Source: an uncultured bacterium
GTDB lineage: Bacteria > Verrucomicrobiota > Kiritimatiellia > RFP12 > UBA1067
NCBI GenBank assembly: GCA_902779865.1
Contig: CACZDG010000011.1
Coordinates: forward strand, 1 to 41,509
Reading direction: 5' to 3'
Length of the DNA stretch: 41,509 bases
Shown here: positions 16,085-24,649 of the stretch, piece by piece
Position numbering within the stretch: the stretch's first letter is position 1
How the letters are laid out: the number at the start of each line of letters is the position of its first letter
Notes under the pieces: model-generated
The model's database searches: none
What the model was told of the DNA's origin: nothing
Seen by the model: the letters and a program-made list of their open reading frames with translations, nothing else
Translations under genes and position numbers: made by a program

Positions 16085-17557
16085 ATGAATGATTGCAGGA
16101 TAAGCAGAAGGGGATTTCTTGGCGGGGTGATCGCGGCGGGTGCCGCGCCCGTGATAGTTCCGTCGAGCGTGTTCGGGGAGACTGCTCCCAGCAACAAGCT
16201 GCAGATTGCGCTCATCGGGTGCGGGCGCATCGGTACGTCGATGGACATCGGCGGCCTCGTGGCCAACAAGGACCTCGCGATGCTCACAACGATCTGCGAC
16301 TGCGACTCCGTGCGCCTCGCCAACATGAAGACCGTGGCCGAGCGCCGCTACGAGTGCAAGATGGACCACCTGAAACTAGAGATGGACTACCGCAAGGTAC
16401 TCGACGACCCCGGCATCGACGGAGTGATGATCTGCACGCAGGACCACTGGCACGCGCGCATGGTCGTGGAGGCGTGTCTCAAGGGCAAGGACGTCTATGT
16501 GCAGAAGCCCATGGCTCTTTCCATTGAGGAGAGCGAGGCGATAGTGGAGGCTGTGCGTCGCACGAAGCGCGTGTTCCACATCGGCACTCAGCAGCGCTGC
16601 GACAGGGGAATCGGCGCCGGATTCGTGAAGGGCGTGGAGTACGTGCGCAGCGGCCGCCTCGGCAAGCTCACGCATATCGACCTCGGCATAATCGACAACT
16701 CTCCAAAGAGCGAATGGCAGGTGCCGTCCGTCGAGCGCACTCCTGACCCGCGCGACTTCGACTTCGACCTCTGGCTCGGCCCGGCGCGGAACGACGTACA
16801 CTATTCGCAGCTGCGCACGCATTGGCGTCCGGTCGATGCGAACGGCAAGCCATACGCGAAGATTCCCGGACAGAACGTCGGCTGGCTCCAGATCAAGGAC
16901 TACTGTACGGGCAACATCTCCGGGTGGGGATCGCACCACGTTGACATAGCCCAGTGGGCGATGGGGAACGCGGGGCCGGTCTCGGTCAAGTGCGAGCACG
17001 TGAAGTTCCTCACGGGACGCCTCTTCAACGTACACGACGACTGCCTCATCACGTACAAGTACGCGAACGGCGTTGTGATGAAGCTCGGAACGCCGCGCCT
17101 CACGGGCTACCGCTGCGGAGTGCAGTTCTTCGGCGAGAACGGCGACTGGATTTCCACGTGCCGCCACACGACGTCGATTCCGGAAGGGAAGCGCGTCGAT
17201 ACCGCTTACAAGGCGAAGGCCGACTTCTGGCGCGCCTGCGAGGCGAACCGCAAGGAACTCATCACCGGCGAACCGGAGGTGAAGGTAGTCCACAATCCGT
17301 TCAATCACCATCGTCCATGGTTCCTCGGAATGCGTACGCGCAAGGATACGAACGTCACGGTGGAGGAGGCGAACGTCTCGACCATCTCCTGCATCCTCGG
17401 CTACCACGCGATGAACAACGCGGGTTATGAGATCAAGTGGAATCCCGAAACGCGCAAGTTCGTGAACCCCGCCGACGCGGCGAAGTTCACCAGCTGCAAC
17501 GAGCGCGCGCCGTACTCCACCATCGATGCACTCAATGAAATACGCAAGCGAGGCTGA
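16085..17557 (+). CDS. Tat-exported Gfo/Idh/MocA family NAD(P)-dependent oxidoreductase (490 aa)
   Basis: A twin-arginine signal (SRRGFLGG, residues 7-14) leads into a Rossmann fold with the dinucleotide motif GCGRIG at 45-50. The family lysine motif appears as QKP near residue 140 (EKP in many members), and a GSHHVDIAQWAMG helix carries the usual substrate-site histidine. Such enzymes oxidise or reduce sugars, inositols or glycosidic substrates, some by NAD-dependent glycoside cleavage. AGGAG at 16074-16078 fixes the ATG at 16085; the open frame upstream is leader. It is the first gene of an operon, two bases before the secreted TIM-barrel gene and upstream of a fucosidase, so a role in glycan breakdown is likely. 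The sugar is not identified. Confidence 0.88.
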   Translation: MNDCRISRRGFLGGVIAAGAAPVIVPSSVFGETAPSNKLQIALIGCGRIGTSMDIGGLVANKDLAMLTTICDCDSVRLANMKTVAERRYECKMDHLKLEMDYRKVLDDPGIDGVMICTQDHWHARMVVEACLKGKDVYVQKPMALSIEESEAIVEAVRRTKRVFHIGTQQRCDRGIGAGFVKGVEYVRSGRLGKLTHIDLGIIDNSPKSEWQVPSVERTPDPRDFDFDLWLGPARNDVHYSQLRTHWRPVDANGKPYAKIPGQNVGWLQIKDYCTGNISGWGSHHVDIAQWAMGNAGPVSVKCEHVKFLTGRLFNVHDDCLITYKYANGVVMKLGTPRLTGYRCGVQFFGENGDWISTCRHTTSIPEGKRVDTAYKAKADFWRACEANRKELITGEPEVKVVHNPFNHHRPWFLGMRTRKDTNVTVEEANVSTISCILGYHAMNNAGYEIKWNPETRKFVNPADAAKFTSCNERAPYSTIDALNEIRKRG

Positions 17558-17558
17558 T

Positions 17559-19559
17559 ATGAAACTGCGTTTCACGCTTTTCGTTTTGCCCTTTTCACTA
17601 TTCTGCGTTGCAGGTGACGCCGTGCCTTTTTCCGCGATACGTCTGCGCAAGCCCCACACCGACAGGGAAGAGGTGTGGAACGGACTGCTTGCGCAGTTTG
17701 AAAAGCACCGCGCCGGCGTTGACGAGGTGTGGTTCTCATCCGGGATAAGCTTCCCGAAGATGGATGAACACCGCGCCGCCGCCGCACGTCTCGCGAGGGA
17801 TGCGGAGCAGTTGCGCAAGATCGGCATTCTGCCGTCGCTCCAGATTCAGGCGACGATCGGGCACGGCGACTCATTCCTTCGTTACGCGGACAACTCCGGG
17901 ATGACGTGGCAGGGGTTCACGTCGGCGGACGGGGCCGTGGCAAAGGGGTGCAACTGTTTCCGCGCACCAGGCTTCATCGCGTACATGAAGGAGATGTCCA
18001 CGCTCTACGCCGCCGCGATGCGTCCCTACTCCGCGTGGATCGACGACGACATCCGCATCGTCAACCACGGCGGACCTGGATGGGGTTGCCACTGTGGATA
18101 CTGCCTTGAACTGTTCGCGAAGAAGGAGGGGAAGTCGCGTACGCGCAAGCAGCTGATTGAGGAAATGAAAACCGATGCCGCGCTCGCCGCGCGTTGGCGC
18201 GCTTTCGCGTTCGAGGGCGAGGCCGAGCTCGTGCGCGTGATCGCCGAGGCCGTCCATGCGGCGTCCCCTGAAACGCGGATGTGTCAGCAGCAGCCGGGAC
18301 GTTGCTTCCCCGAACACCGACTGCTCTACGAGGCGCACCACGCGGCGACGGGTCTGCCCGTGGGGATGCGTCCCGGCGCGGGAGCTTACTTCGACCATGA
18401 CGCTCGCGCCCAGATCGACAAGGCTTACACACTTGCCCTCCAGATCGACACCATCGGGCCGCTTCCGTTCATAGACCGAATCTGTTCGGAGATAGAGTCG
18501 TGTCCTCGTTCGTTCGCCTGCCGTACGGGGCAGGGCGTGCTCCTGGAGGCGCTGGAGGCACTTGCGCAGGGTATGAACTCAATCTCCGCGCTCATCATGG
18601 ACGCTGGATTCGAGACGCCTGAATGGTACGGCGATGAATTGCTTGCGCCGCTCGCACGCAACGCGGCGATGATGAAGCGCTACGTGGCGTTGAGCGAAGG
18701 CGCGGTACGGTGCGGCTACGGGTTTACGGGCGAGCCCCCCGTCCAACTACAGACCGGTTCACTGCCCCTCAAGCCACTCATCACCGGTGCGCGGTCGGAA
18801 CTCGCTCGCATCGTCACCACGACCGCCGCGAAGGACGCAGTCGATGCAGGCAAGGAAGCCGTAGAGCGGCTTCTTTCGGAAGATGTCCTGATCGACGGCG
18901 CGGCGGCGCAAACGCTCTTCAAGGCCGGATATGGTGCGGAGATCGGGATTGTTGGTTGTACCGCTGCAAACGGGAACCTACGCGAACGGTTCTTGTCCGT
19001 ACCCGTGAACGAAGGCTTCAAGGCGCGTGAGACGCCGGTATCAGGTCAGATGCTCTTTTTGAAACCGGCGCCGGGTGCCGTAGCCATTTCCGAATACTAC
19101 AGCGACGCGAACAACGCGCCGTTGAATCTGCCTGGGCATGCGGTGGTGATGTTCGAGACGAAGAATGGACGCCGCCGCGTGGTGTTCGGGACGCATGCGT
19201 TCACGGCGGGGCTCTCTAAAGCGTCAGGCGACCGCGTGATGCAGTTGCATAGGCTCTGCGATTGGGCATCGCACGGCAAGTCGCCGGTGCTTCTTGAAAC
19301 GCCCACGATGTCGTTCGTGCAGCCTCGCGTCCGCAAGGACGGTACTCTCGCCTCGGTCATGTTCGTTAACACGTCGATCGGCCGTTCGCGGCCAGTGCGG
19401 ATGCGGCTTCGGGGCGTACCGGCGAGCGCGACGAAGGCCATGTGGAGCGCTCTCGACGCCGAAGACGTGTTGTTGGAAATCGTTCGCGACGGCAACGACG
19501 CGGTAGTGACGCTGCCGTCCGTTCCGGCGTGGACCGGAGGCTATGTGTTCTTTAAGTAA
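17559..19559 (+). CDS. secreted putative TIM-barrel glycoside hydrolase-like protein (666 aa)
   Basis: A signal peptide spans about residues 1-19. The next 350 residues read like a TIM barrel: VWFSSG at 58-63, a strand ending W160-I-D-D-D164, then the cysteine-rich CHCGYC at 177-182 and a downstream LQIDTIGPLPF strand. The WIDDD segment and the cysteines resemble putative glycosidases common in Verrucomicrobia, Lentisphaerae and Bacteroidetes that I cannot place in a numbered GH family. The C-terminal third resembles the amidotransferase-like and beta-sandwich domains of beta-galactosidase relatives. ATG 17559 is chosen over the upstream in-frame ATG at 17526 because GAGG at 17550-17553 is well placed and the signal peptide begins there. 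It follows the oxidoreductase by one base and precedes the fucosidase by 24. Enzyme activity is inference. Confidence 0.7.
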   Translation: MKLRFTLFVLPFSLFCVAGDAVPFSAIRLRKPHTDREEVWNGLLAQFEKHRAGVDEVWFSSGISFPKMDEHRAAAARLARDAEQLRKIGILPSLQIQATIGHGDSFLRYADNSGMTWQGFTSADGAVAKGCNCFRAPGFIAYMKEMSTLYAAAMRPYSAWIDDDIRIVNHGGPGWGCHCGYCLELFAKKEGKSRTRKQLIEEMKTDAALAARWRAFAFEGEAELVRVIAEAVHAASPETRMCQQQPGRCFPEHRLLYEAHHAATGLPVGMRPGAGAYFDHDARAQIDKAYTLALQIDTIGPLPFIDRICSEIESCPRSFACRTGQGVLLEALEALAQGMNSISALIMDAGFETPEWYGDELLAPLARNAAMMKRYVALSEGAVRCGYGFTGEPPVQLQTGSLPLKPLITGARSELARIVTTTAAKDAVDAGKEAVERLLSEDVLIDGAAAQTLFKAGYGAEIGIVGCTAANGNLRERFLSVPVNEGFKARETPVSGQMLFLKPAPGAVAISEYYSDANNAPLNLPGHAVVMFETKNGRRRVVFGTHAFTAGLSKASGDRVMQLHRLCDWASHGKSPVLLETPTMSFVQPRVRKDGTLASVMFVNTSIGRSRPVRMRLRGVPASATKAMWSALDAEDVLLEIVRDGNDAVVTLPSVPAWTGGYVFFK

Positions 19560-19583
19560 ATCGCAAATGAAAGGAAAATGAAA

Positions 19584-21299
19584 ATGAGAAGTCTTAAGAG
19601 ACGAGTGATATACTTTGCACTTTGCATTTTATCCTTTACACTCTCTGCGGAGTACAAGCCCGAGGCGTGGAATATCGAGGCGCGTGAGAGGTTCGCCGCG
19701 CATCGCTACGGCGTGTTCATCGTGTGGGGGCTCTATGCCAACTACGCGCAGGGCGAGTGGTATCTGCACCATGGGAACCTCGACCGTGACGCATACGAGC
19801 GCATGCTGTACGGCTTCTACCCGTCAAAGTACGACGCGCGCGAATGGGCGCGGATCGTCAGGAAATCCGGCGCGAAGTACATCACGATCACTGCGCGCCA
19901 CCACGACGGCTTCGCGCTCTGGCCGTCGAAGGTGGACGACTACAACATCAAGTCCACGCCGTTCAAGCGCGATATCCTCGGCGAGCTCGCCGAGGCGTGC
20001 AAGGCCGAGGGCGTTGAGCTCTCGCTCTACTATTCGCTCCTCGACTGGCACCGCGCCGACTACACGCCCGGACGGGCCTGGCTGCGCAGCGAAGAATGGC
20101 GCGCGAAGCAGAAGCCCGACTACGCCTCGTACAAGCGCTACATGATGGGACAGATCACGGAGCTGCTCGACAACTACCACCCCATCAACATCTGGTTCGA
20201 CGGCGAGTGGGACCACCTTGACAAGGATCGCGGCGGCACGTTCGACTGGGAGTTCGACGACATATTCGACCTCATTCACTCGCGCAAGGCGCTCGTGGCG
20301 AACAACAACCACCGCGCGTCGCGTCCTAAGGAGGACATCCAGCTCTTCGAGCGCGACCTGCCTGGCGTCGGGACGATGTTCTCGAAAAACCAGCCGCTCC
20401 TCGACGACCGTCCGTCCGAGCAGTGCGACGTGATCCAGTACGGCGTGTGGGGGTACAAGATCGGGCAGAACAAGTTCCGTCCGCCGGAAGAGTGCGTCGC
20501 GCTCATCGCCCGCGCCGCGTCGAAGGGCGCGAACCTTCTCCTCAACATCGGCCCTGACGGTTCGGGGCAGATTCCCGAAAAGGCCGTGGAGGTGTTCGAC
20601 GGGATCGGCAAGTGGTTCGAGAAGAACGGCGACTCGATCTACGGCACGAAGGCGGGCGGTGTCTCGCTTGGCATCAAGGTCGTCACCACGCGCAAGGACG
20701 ATACGCTCTTCATCCACTTCATCGACCCGGAGGTGAAGGAGTTCACGTTTCTGTTGGACGGTAAGAAGACGACGGTGACCTGCAACCGCCCCTGCGGCGA
20801 CGTCTCGGACATCGTGGTGCGCTTCCCGCTCGGCGGCAAGACGCCAACGCAGTACGTCGTGCCAGGGGCACGCGATGCATGGAAGGTCGTCGGCGAGACG
20901 TGCAAGAACCCCGGCAACGCGAAGGCCGCCATCGACGGCAACAAGGATTCGCTGTGGCACTCGCATCCAGAGCCGATGACGAAACACGATCCGCTTCCTC
21001 CGCCGCAGAGCTTCACGGTCGATTGCGGCGCGGTACGCGAGATGCGCGGGTTCAAGTACACGCCGCGTCCGGCGAACTGCAGCGTGGGCGTGGTTGACAA
21101 GTGTGAGTTCTGGGTGTCCGTTGACGGCAAAGACTGGACGAAGGCCGGTGATGGTTCGTTCCCCGACGTGCTGGAGTCGCGCAAGACGCGCGAGGTAAAG
21201 TTCGCGAAACCGGTCAAGGCGCGCTACTTCCGTTTCGTCGCCACGCACGCGCTTCCCGTCAACGACCGCCTCGCCGTCGCCGAAGTTGATGTGATGTAG
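19584..21299 (+). CDS. secreted alpha-L-fucosidase, GH29, with C-terminal F5/8-type domain (571 aa)
   Basis: After a signal peptide (about 1-22) comes a GH29 catalytic domain. GVFIVWGLY, HHDGF (H106-H107-D108) and IWFDGEW with the nucleophile Asp at about 206 are all present, as is the ANLLLNIGPDGSG segment. A retaining mechanism releasing L-fucose from glycans is expected. The last 150 residues (KNPGNAKAAIDGNKDSLWHS onward) look like a discoidin/CBM32-like module for galactose or fucose binding. AAAGGA at 19570-19575 is only two bases from the ATG at 19578 but eight from the one at 19584, so the latter is preferred. It lies 24 bases after the preceding gene, within the operon. Confidence 0.92.
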   Translation: MRSLKRRVIYFALCILSFTLSAEYKPEAWNIEARERFAAHRYGVFIVWGLYANYAQGEWYLHHGNLDRDAYERMLYGFYPSKYDAREWARIVRKSGAKYITITARHHDGFALWPSKVDDYNIKSTPFKRDILGELAEACKAEGVELSLYYSLLDWHRADYTPGRAWLRSEEWRAKQKPDYASYKRYMMGQITELLDNYHPINIWFDGEWDHLDKDRGGTFDWEFDDIFDLIHSRKALVANNNHRASRPKEDIQLFERDLPGVGTMFSKNQPLLDDRPSEQCDVIQYGVWGYKIGQNKFRPPEECVALIARAASKGANLLLNIGPDGSGQIPEKAVEVFDGIGKWFEKNGDSIYGTKAGGVSLGIKVVTTRKDDTLFIHFIDPEVKEFTFLLDGKKTTVTCNRPCGDVSDIVVRFPLGGKTPTQYVVPGARDAWKVVGETCKNPGNAKAAIDGNKDSLWHSHPEPMTKHDPLPPPQSFTVDCGAVREMRGFKYTPRPANCSVGVVDKCEFWVSVDGKDWTKAGDGSFPDVLESRKTREVKFAKPVKARYFRFVATHALPVNDRLAVAEVDVM

Positions 21300-21334
21300 C
21301 CGTCTTGTTGATAGTTGGAGAGGAGGATTGTAAT

Positions 21335-21850
21335 ATGAAAATCGTGTTCATGAGTGACATACACGGTGTACCTTCGACTCTGAAGGCTGCGCTTTCGGCG
21401 GCGGACACGCTTGGCTACGATAGGCTCGTGCTGCTGGGCGACCTCCTCTACCACGGTCCGCGCAACGGTGTGCCGAACTTCTACGACCCGGAGGATGTCG
21501 CGAAGACGCTGAACGGACTGAAGGAGAAAATCGTCGCCGTTCGCGGCAACTGCGATGCGGAGGTTGATCAGTTCATGTTCGAGTTCCCCATGATGGGCGA
21601 CTACGCCGTTCTCGACGCGGGGACTGAGACGTTCTTCCTTACGCACGGGCACCTTTGGAACGAAAACCGCCTGCCGCCGCTTGGCATGTGTACGGTCCTC
21701 GCGCATGGCCACACGCACGTCCCAGAGCTGAAGCGACTCGCATGCGGCCTGACGATATTCAACCCCGGTTCGGTGTCGCTGCCCAAGGGAGGTTCGGAGC
21801 GCTCCTTCGGCTACTTCGACGGCGAACGCCTGAGCCACATCCGGTTTTAG
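21335..21850 (+). CDS. yfcE: YfcE-type metallophosphodiesterase (171 aa)
   Basis: The whole length matches the YfcE/MJ0936 family. Metal ligands are D8, H10, D36, N72 (GNCD), H104, H125 and H127, and the characteristic HGPRN (40-44), GNCDAEVDQ (71-79) and NPGSVSLPKGG (143-153) are present. E. coli YfcE hydrolyses phosphodiester model substrates; its physiological substrate is not settled. No signal peptide, so cytoplasmic. AGGAGG at 21321-21326 eight bases before ATG 21335 fixes the start; the in-frame TTG at 21305 is rejected. It is the last gene of the fucosidase operon, 35 bases after it, but may be a passenger. Confidence 0.92.
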   Translation: MKIVFMSDIHGVPSTLKAALSAADTLGYDRLVLLGDLLYHGPRNGVPNFYDPEDVAKTLNGLKEKIVAVRGNCDAEVDQFMFEFPMMGDYAVLDAGTETFFLTHGHLWNENRLPPLGMCTVLAHGHTHVPELKRLACGLTIFNPGSVSLPKGGSERSFGYFDGERLSHIRF

Positions 21851-22241
21851 GCAAAGGCGAATTTCTCACGCATACTCGTTAGTTGAATGTCTCACGCAGA
21901 GACGCAGAGAGACGGAGAGCGCAGAGAAAAGTCAAAAGAAGGCTCGGCGGTGAATGACGCAGATGCGCCCCTTTGCGGAACTAAACGCAAGTTCGCGGAA
22001 GTGAATGCAAGTTTAGTGCTAAACTTTGGCATTTGACGGTTTGCTGAGAGATGGGGGATGTCATAAAGGCCCACCCCTATCCTGGTTTGTCTGTGCATTT
22101 CGCTTTTCCTGTCTTTGATATGGCGTTGGGCGCTGCGTTTTGGTACAATGCTCCCGCTGCCCGTCCCGCAGGTCGAAATTGCGTTTGTCGCTGCGGGCAG
22201 GCTGTCGTGTTGCCCTCCTGCCGGAGGGCTATTTCATGCCG
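21851..22241. other. intergenic region with hairpins, no gene seen
   Basis: This 391-bp stretch has no credible reading frame. It contains a purine-rich CGCAGAGA-like repeat (21896-21930), CTAAAC/GTTTAG inverted words (21983-22016), an extended -10-like TGGTACAAT at 22141-22149, a 7-bp inverted repeat CTGCCCG/CGGGCAG (22157-22163 and 22194-22200), and a strong hairpin GCCCTCC-TGCC-GGAGGGC (22212-22229) followed by TATTTC. The last may end transcription on the plus strand or be part of the transposon end. Terminal inverted repeats of the element could not be recognised. Confidence 0.4.
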
Positions 22242-23636
22242 TCATTTCCCGGTTGGAGTGCCTTTCTCTTCCCTGATGCCGGCCTTTCTGAGAATGGCCT
22301 TGTCTGCGAGCTTCTGGAACTTCTGGCCCAGCAGGAACGGGTGGAGCGTGACCTCGTTGTTCGGGATCCTGCGCACGCCGAGCTCGTCGAGGAACCGCTT
22401 CCCCTCCTCCCCGTGCTTCTCGACGAACAGGTCGTACGCGCACCTGTTGCCGAGCGTCGGGCGAGTGTAGCTGTTGACGTGCGACATGATGAGGTTCACC
22501 CCGTCCTGCGTGAGCGGGTTGAACGAGACGCCCTTGACGAGGATCCGCCGGAACTCCTCGTGGACGCGCTCGATGTGGGGCTTCTGCGTGGCGCAGTACG
22601 GGTCCGTGAACCAGACCCTGACGCCGCGCGGCTCGATGCGCGTGGGGTTGTGCTCCGGGTCCGGGCGCCAGTTCTCGATCATGTACGGGTCGCTGAACTC
22701 CGGGCCGTTGTCGGTGAGTATGGCCCTGAAGAGCGCGACGAACAGCGCCGGCCCCGCGGCGCCCCACAGCATGTTGAACAGGCGCGTCGTGGTCTGCGCG
22801 GTCCTCCTGTCCCGGAGGAACGCGAGCGCGAGGCCCGTGGCCGGGAAGATCATCGTGTAGAGGACCTTGCCGCTGATGGACCCGATGACGGTGTCGAGCT
22901 CACACGCCACGACCCCGGCATGCTCCTTGAGCCACTCCCACATCTCGCGGATGGTCCGTCCCACGCGGCACTTGGCGTCGGTCTTCGTCTCCTGCGCCTT
23001 CTTCGGCCTGCCGCCGCGCGAGCAGGCGAAGGGCTGGTCGTGCCGCTTCGCATGGAACAGGCCCCCGTTGATCCAGTCGTACACCGTGCGCTCCTTCACG
23101 TCCCCGAACGTGCCGGGGTTGTTCGCGACGATGTTTCGAACGGACTGCCCCCTGCGGATGCAGGGCGACAGGACCGCGTCCATCGCCGCGAGGCTCTCCG
23201 CGCCCACGCGCACGCCGAGGCGGCTGTTGACGAGCGTCCCCTCGTAGTTGGCCTGCGCGCCGGGGGCCAGGTAGTACTTCTTGCGCATCGGGCAGTTGCG
23301 CTCGGACCCGCACCCGTTGCAGACGTACGGGGACTTCGCGAGGCGCGGGCAGTGCGCCTCGAAGAAGTCCGGGCACGTCTCGAAGCAGCGCGGCTGGTTC
23401 TTCCGCAGCCGCTCGCCGAATCCCGTGAACACCTTGCGCATGCACTCGTCGAAGCGCGCGCACAGCCTGTTGGAGCATCCGAGGCGCTTGTCGCTGTCGA
23501 TGCGCCTGGCGATGATCTCGCGCACCACGGTGGAGTCGGGACGCCCGACCTCCACGGCGATCTGCGCGACCTTCATTCCGCATCCGAGCAGGAACTCGAT
23601 GCGCTTCCTTTCGTCAATTCCCATGTGCTTTGCCAT
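22242..23636 (-). CDS. IS30-family-type transposase (464 aa)
   Basis: The N-terminus has the helix-turn-helix region of IS30-like transposases (DERKRIEFLLGCG, then GRPDSTVVREI, about 8-42), followed by paired cysteines (C54, C59, C65, C84, C88, C96, C106, C109, C115) that look zinc-binding. The integrase core shows the DDE residues: D248 in ELDTV, D309 in TDNGPEF, and E356 in PHIERVHEEF. These enzymes cut and join DNA ends of the insertion sequence. AAGGAGG on the minus strand (23643-23649) fixes ATG at 23636; 39 upstream in-frame residues are excluded. The gene is intact and GC-rich. It stands at the junction between the GC-rich operon and the AT-richer glycan locus. Inverted repeats and target duplication were not found by eye. 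Confidence 0.88.
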   Translation of the reverse strand: MAKHMGIDERKRIEFLLGCGMKVAQIAVEVGRPDSTVVREIIARRIDSDKRLGCSNRLCARFDECMRKVFTGFGERLRKNQPRCFETCPDFFEAHCPRLAKSPYVCNGCGSERNCPMRKKYYLAPGAQANYEGTLVNSRLGVRVGAESLAAMDAVLSPCIRRGQSVRNIVANNPGTFGDVKERTVYDWINGGLFHAKRHDQPFACSRGGRPKKAQETKTDAKCRVGRTIREMWEWLKEHAGVVACELDTVIGSISGKVLYTMIFPATGLALAFLRDRRTAQTTTRLFNMLWGAAGPALFVALFRAILTDNGPEFSDPYMIENWRPDPEHNPTRIEPRGVRVWFTDPYCATQKPHIERVHEEFRRILVKGVSFNPLTQDGVNLIMSHVNSYTRPTLGNRCAYDLFVEKHGEEGKRFLDELGVRRIPNNEVTLHPFLLGQKFQKLADKAILRKAGIREEKGTPTGK

Positions 23637-23737
23637 GGTTATCCTCCTTGTTTGGATTGTTGCGGCCTCCGGCGGGGGCACCCGCCCACTGGCCCGAAGG
23701 CTCGACGGCGAATATGATGCATAGTATGAATTAGTAC

Positions 23738-23766
23738 TTGAGATGGGAGCCATAATATGATAATAT
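23738..23766 (+). promoter_or_regulatory. candidate promoter of the InlB-repeat gene
   Basis: TTGAGA at 23738-23743, a 17-base spacer and TAATAT at 23761-23766. The -35 matches consensus well, the -10 less so. The predicted start is about 25 bases before ATG 23797, leaving little room for a ribosome site. Confidence 0.4.
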
Positions 23767-23796
23767 ATTGGGGTCTTTGGTTACTACTGGCTTGAA

Positions 23797-24531
23797 ATGA
23801 AAAAGAAAATCGAAACGACAAAAGATATCTCAAGCGAACCCGCGCAGAAGGTTCCGCTTGAGTATATTTTGACTCTTGACGCCAACGGTGGAACTGTGAG
23901 TGGGCAGGCGTATGTCACTGAGCCGATTGACTATGGAAAGAACACGAGTCAGGCCGCAGGGAACCGAACAGTGGTGCATACGGGTTATGAGCTTGTTGGG
24001 TGGTATGATACTAGTGCGGCAAAAGGTGGTAACATTGTTTTCGACGCTAGGGGTTTCGCGGTGAACGGCAAGTACTGGGACGGGGCGTATTCTCCTGGAA
24101 CTTCTGCTGCGACGTGGAAGTACCTAGGAAGCGTGGTCGCTTATGCACGGTGGGTCGCAAGCCCGCAGCACAGCGTAGTGACGTTTGACGCCAACGGTGG
24201 CGAGATCGGAAACCCGTCCTGCAACTGCGCGGTTGTTGAGAAGGGAAAATATACAAGTCAGGCGGGTGCGTCCGTCACGAAAGTGACTCGCGCGGGATAC
24301 ACGCTGACGGGGTGGTACGACGCGAAGAGAGGCGGTAACATGATTTTTAACGCATTGGGCTTCGCGGTGAACGGCAAGTACTGGAGAGGGGCGTATTCTC
24401 CTGGAACTTCTGCTGCGACGTGGAAGTACGCTGGTAACGTGACGGCATACGCAAGGTGGGCGCAGAAAAAGTCCACGCTGGTGAGTAAAGATAAAATTAC
24501 GAAAACTAAGTTTGGCACTGCTGATGCGTAG
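23797..24531 (+). CDS. two-repeat InlB-B / Listeria-Bacteroides repeat protein (244 aa)
   Basis: The protein is essentially two InlB B-type (Flg_new) repeats: about residues 24-112 and 117-215, each with LDANGG or FDANGG, a GYxLxGWYD centre and a VxAYARW end. Between these the two copies share the block FAVNGKYW...GAYSPGTSAATWKY, identical save one residue. The ends are short and charged. No signal peptide, lipobox, transmembrane helix or sorting signal is visible, which is odd for a repeat usually found on surface proteins. No good ribosome site precedes ATG 23797. The gene may have lost its 5' part to the adjacent transposase gene, or belong to the cytoplasmic repeat set of this locus (see 33935 and 37249). 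Function unknown. Confidence 0.65.
   Translation: MKKKIETTKDISSEPAQKVPLEYILTLDANGGTVSGQAYVTEPIDYGKNTSQAAGNRTVVHTGYELVGWYDTSAAKGGNIVFDARGFAVNGKYWDGAYSPGTSAATWKYLGSVVAYARWVASPQHSVVTFDANGGEIGNPSCNCAVVEKGKYTSQAGASVTKVTRAGYTLTGWYDAKRGGNMIFNALGFAVNGKYWRGAYSPGTSAATWKYAGNVTAYARWAQKKSTLVSKDKITKTKFGTADA
24055..24429 (+). repeat. 69-bp near-identical direct repeat pair inside the InlB-repeat gene
   Basis: Positions 24055-24123 and 24361-24429 match at 66 of 69 bases; the three differences fall together in one stretch, turning Asp into Arg. The flanking parts of the two protein repeats are far more diverged, so this block was recently homogenised or duplicated. Confidence 0.85.
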
Positions 24532-24592
24532 TGAACGTTCGGTGGTTTTATGGTCGCGCCGTGATAGTAAGGTTGTGGATTAAGAAATGTTT

Positions 24593-24622
24593 TTCACAGA
24601 GACGCCTCATTTGTGTTATACA
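24593..24622 (+). promoter_or_regulatory. candidate promoter of the ABC exporter genes
   Basis: TTCACA at 24593-24598 and TATACA at 24617-24622 with an 18-base spacer. It lies within the 118-bp gap before wzm. The elements are moderate matches only. Confidence 0.4.
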
Positions 24623-24649
24623 ATGGGTGGAGTTTTTTAATGAGAGGTA

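Noticed and set aside
22140-23717. Plus-strand open frame of 525 codons across the transposase gene
   Set aside because: Shadow of the IS30-type gene, which has its ribosome site, HTH and DDE motifs on the minus strand.
22000-23800. Terminal inverted repeats and target duplication for the IS30-type element
   Set aside because: Comparing both flanks by eye gave only chance words of six bases, so element ends are not claimed.
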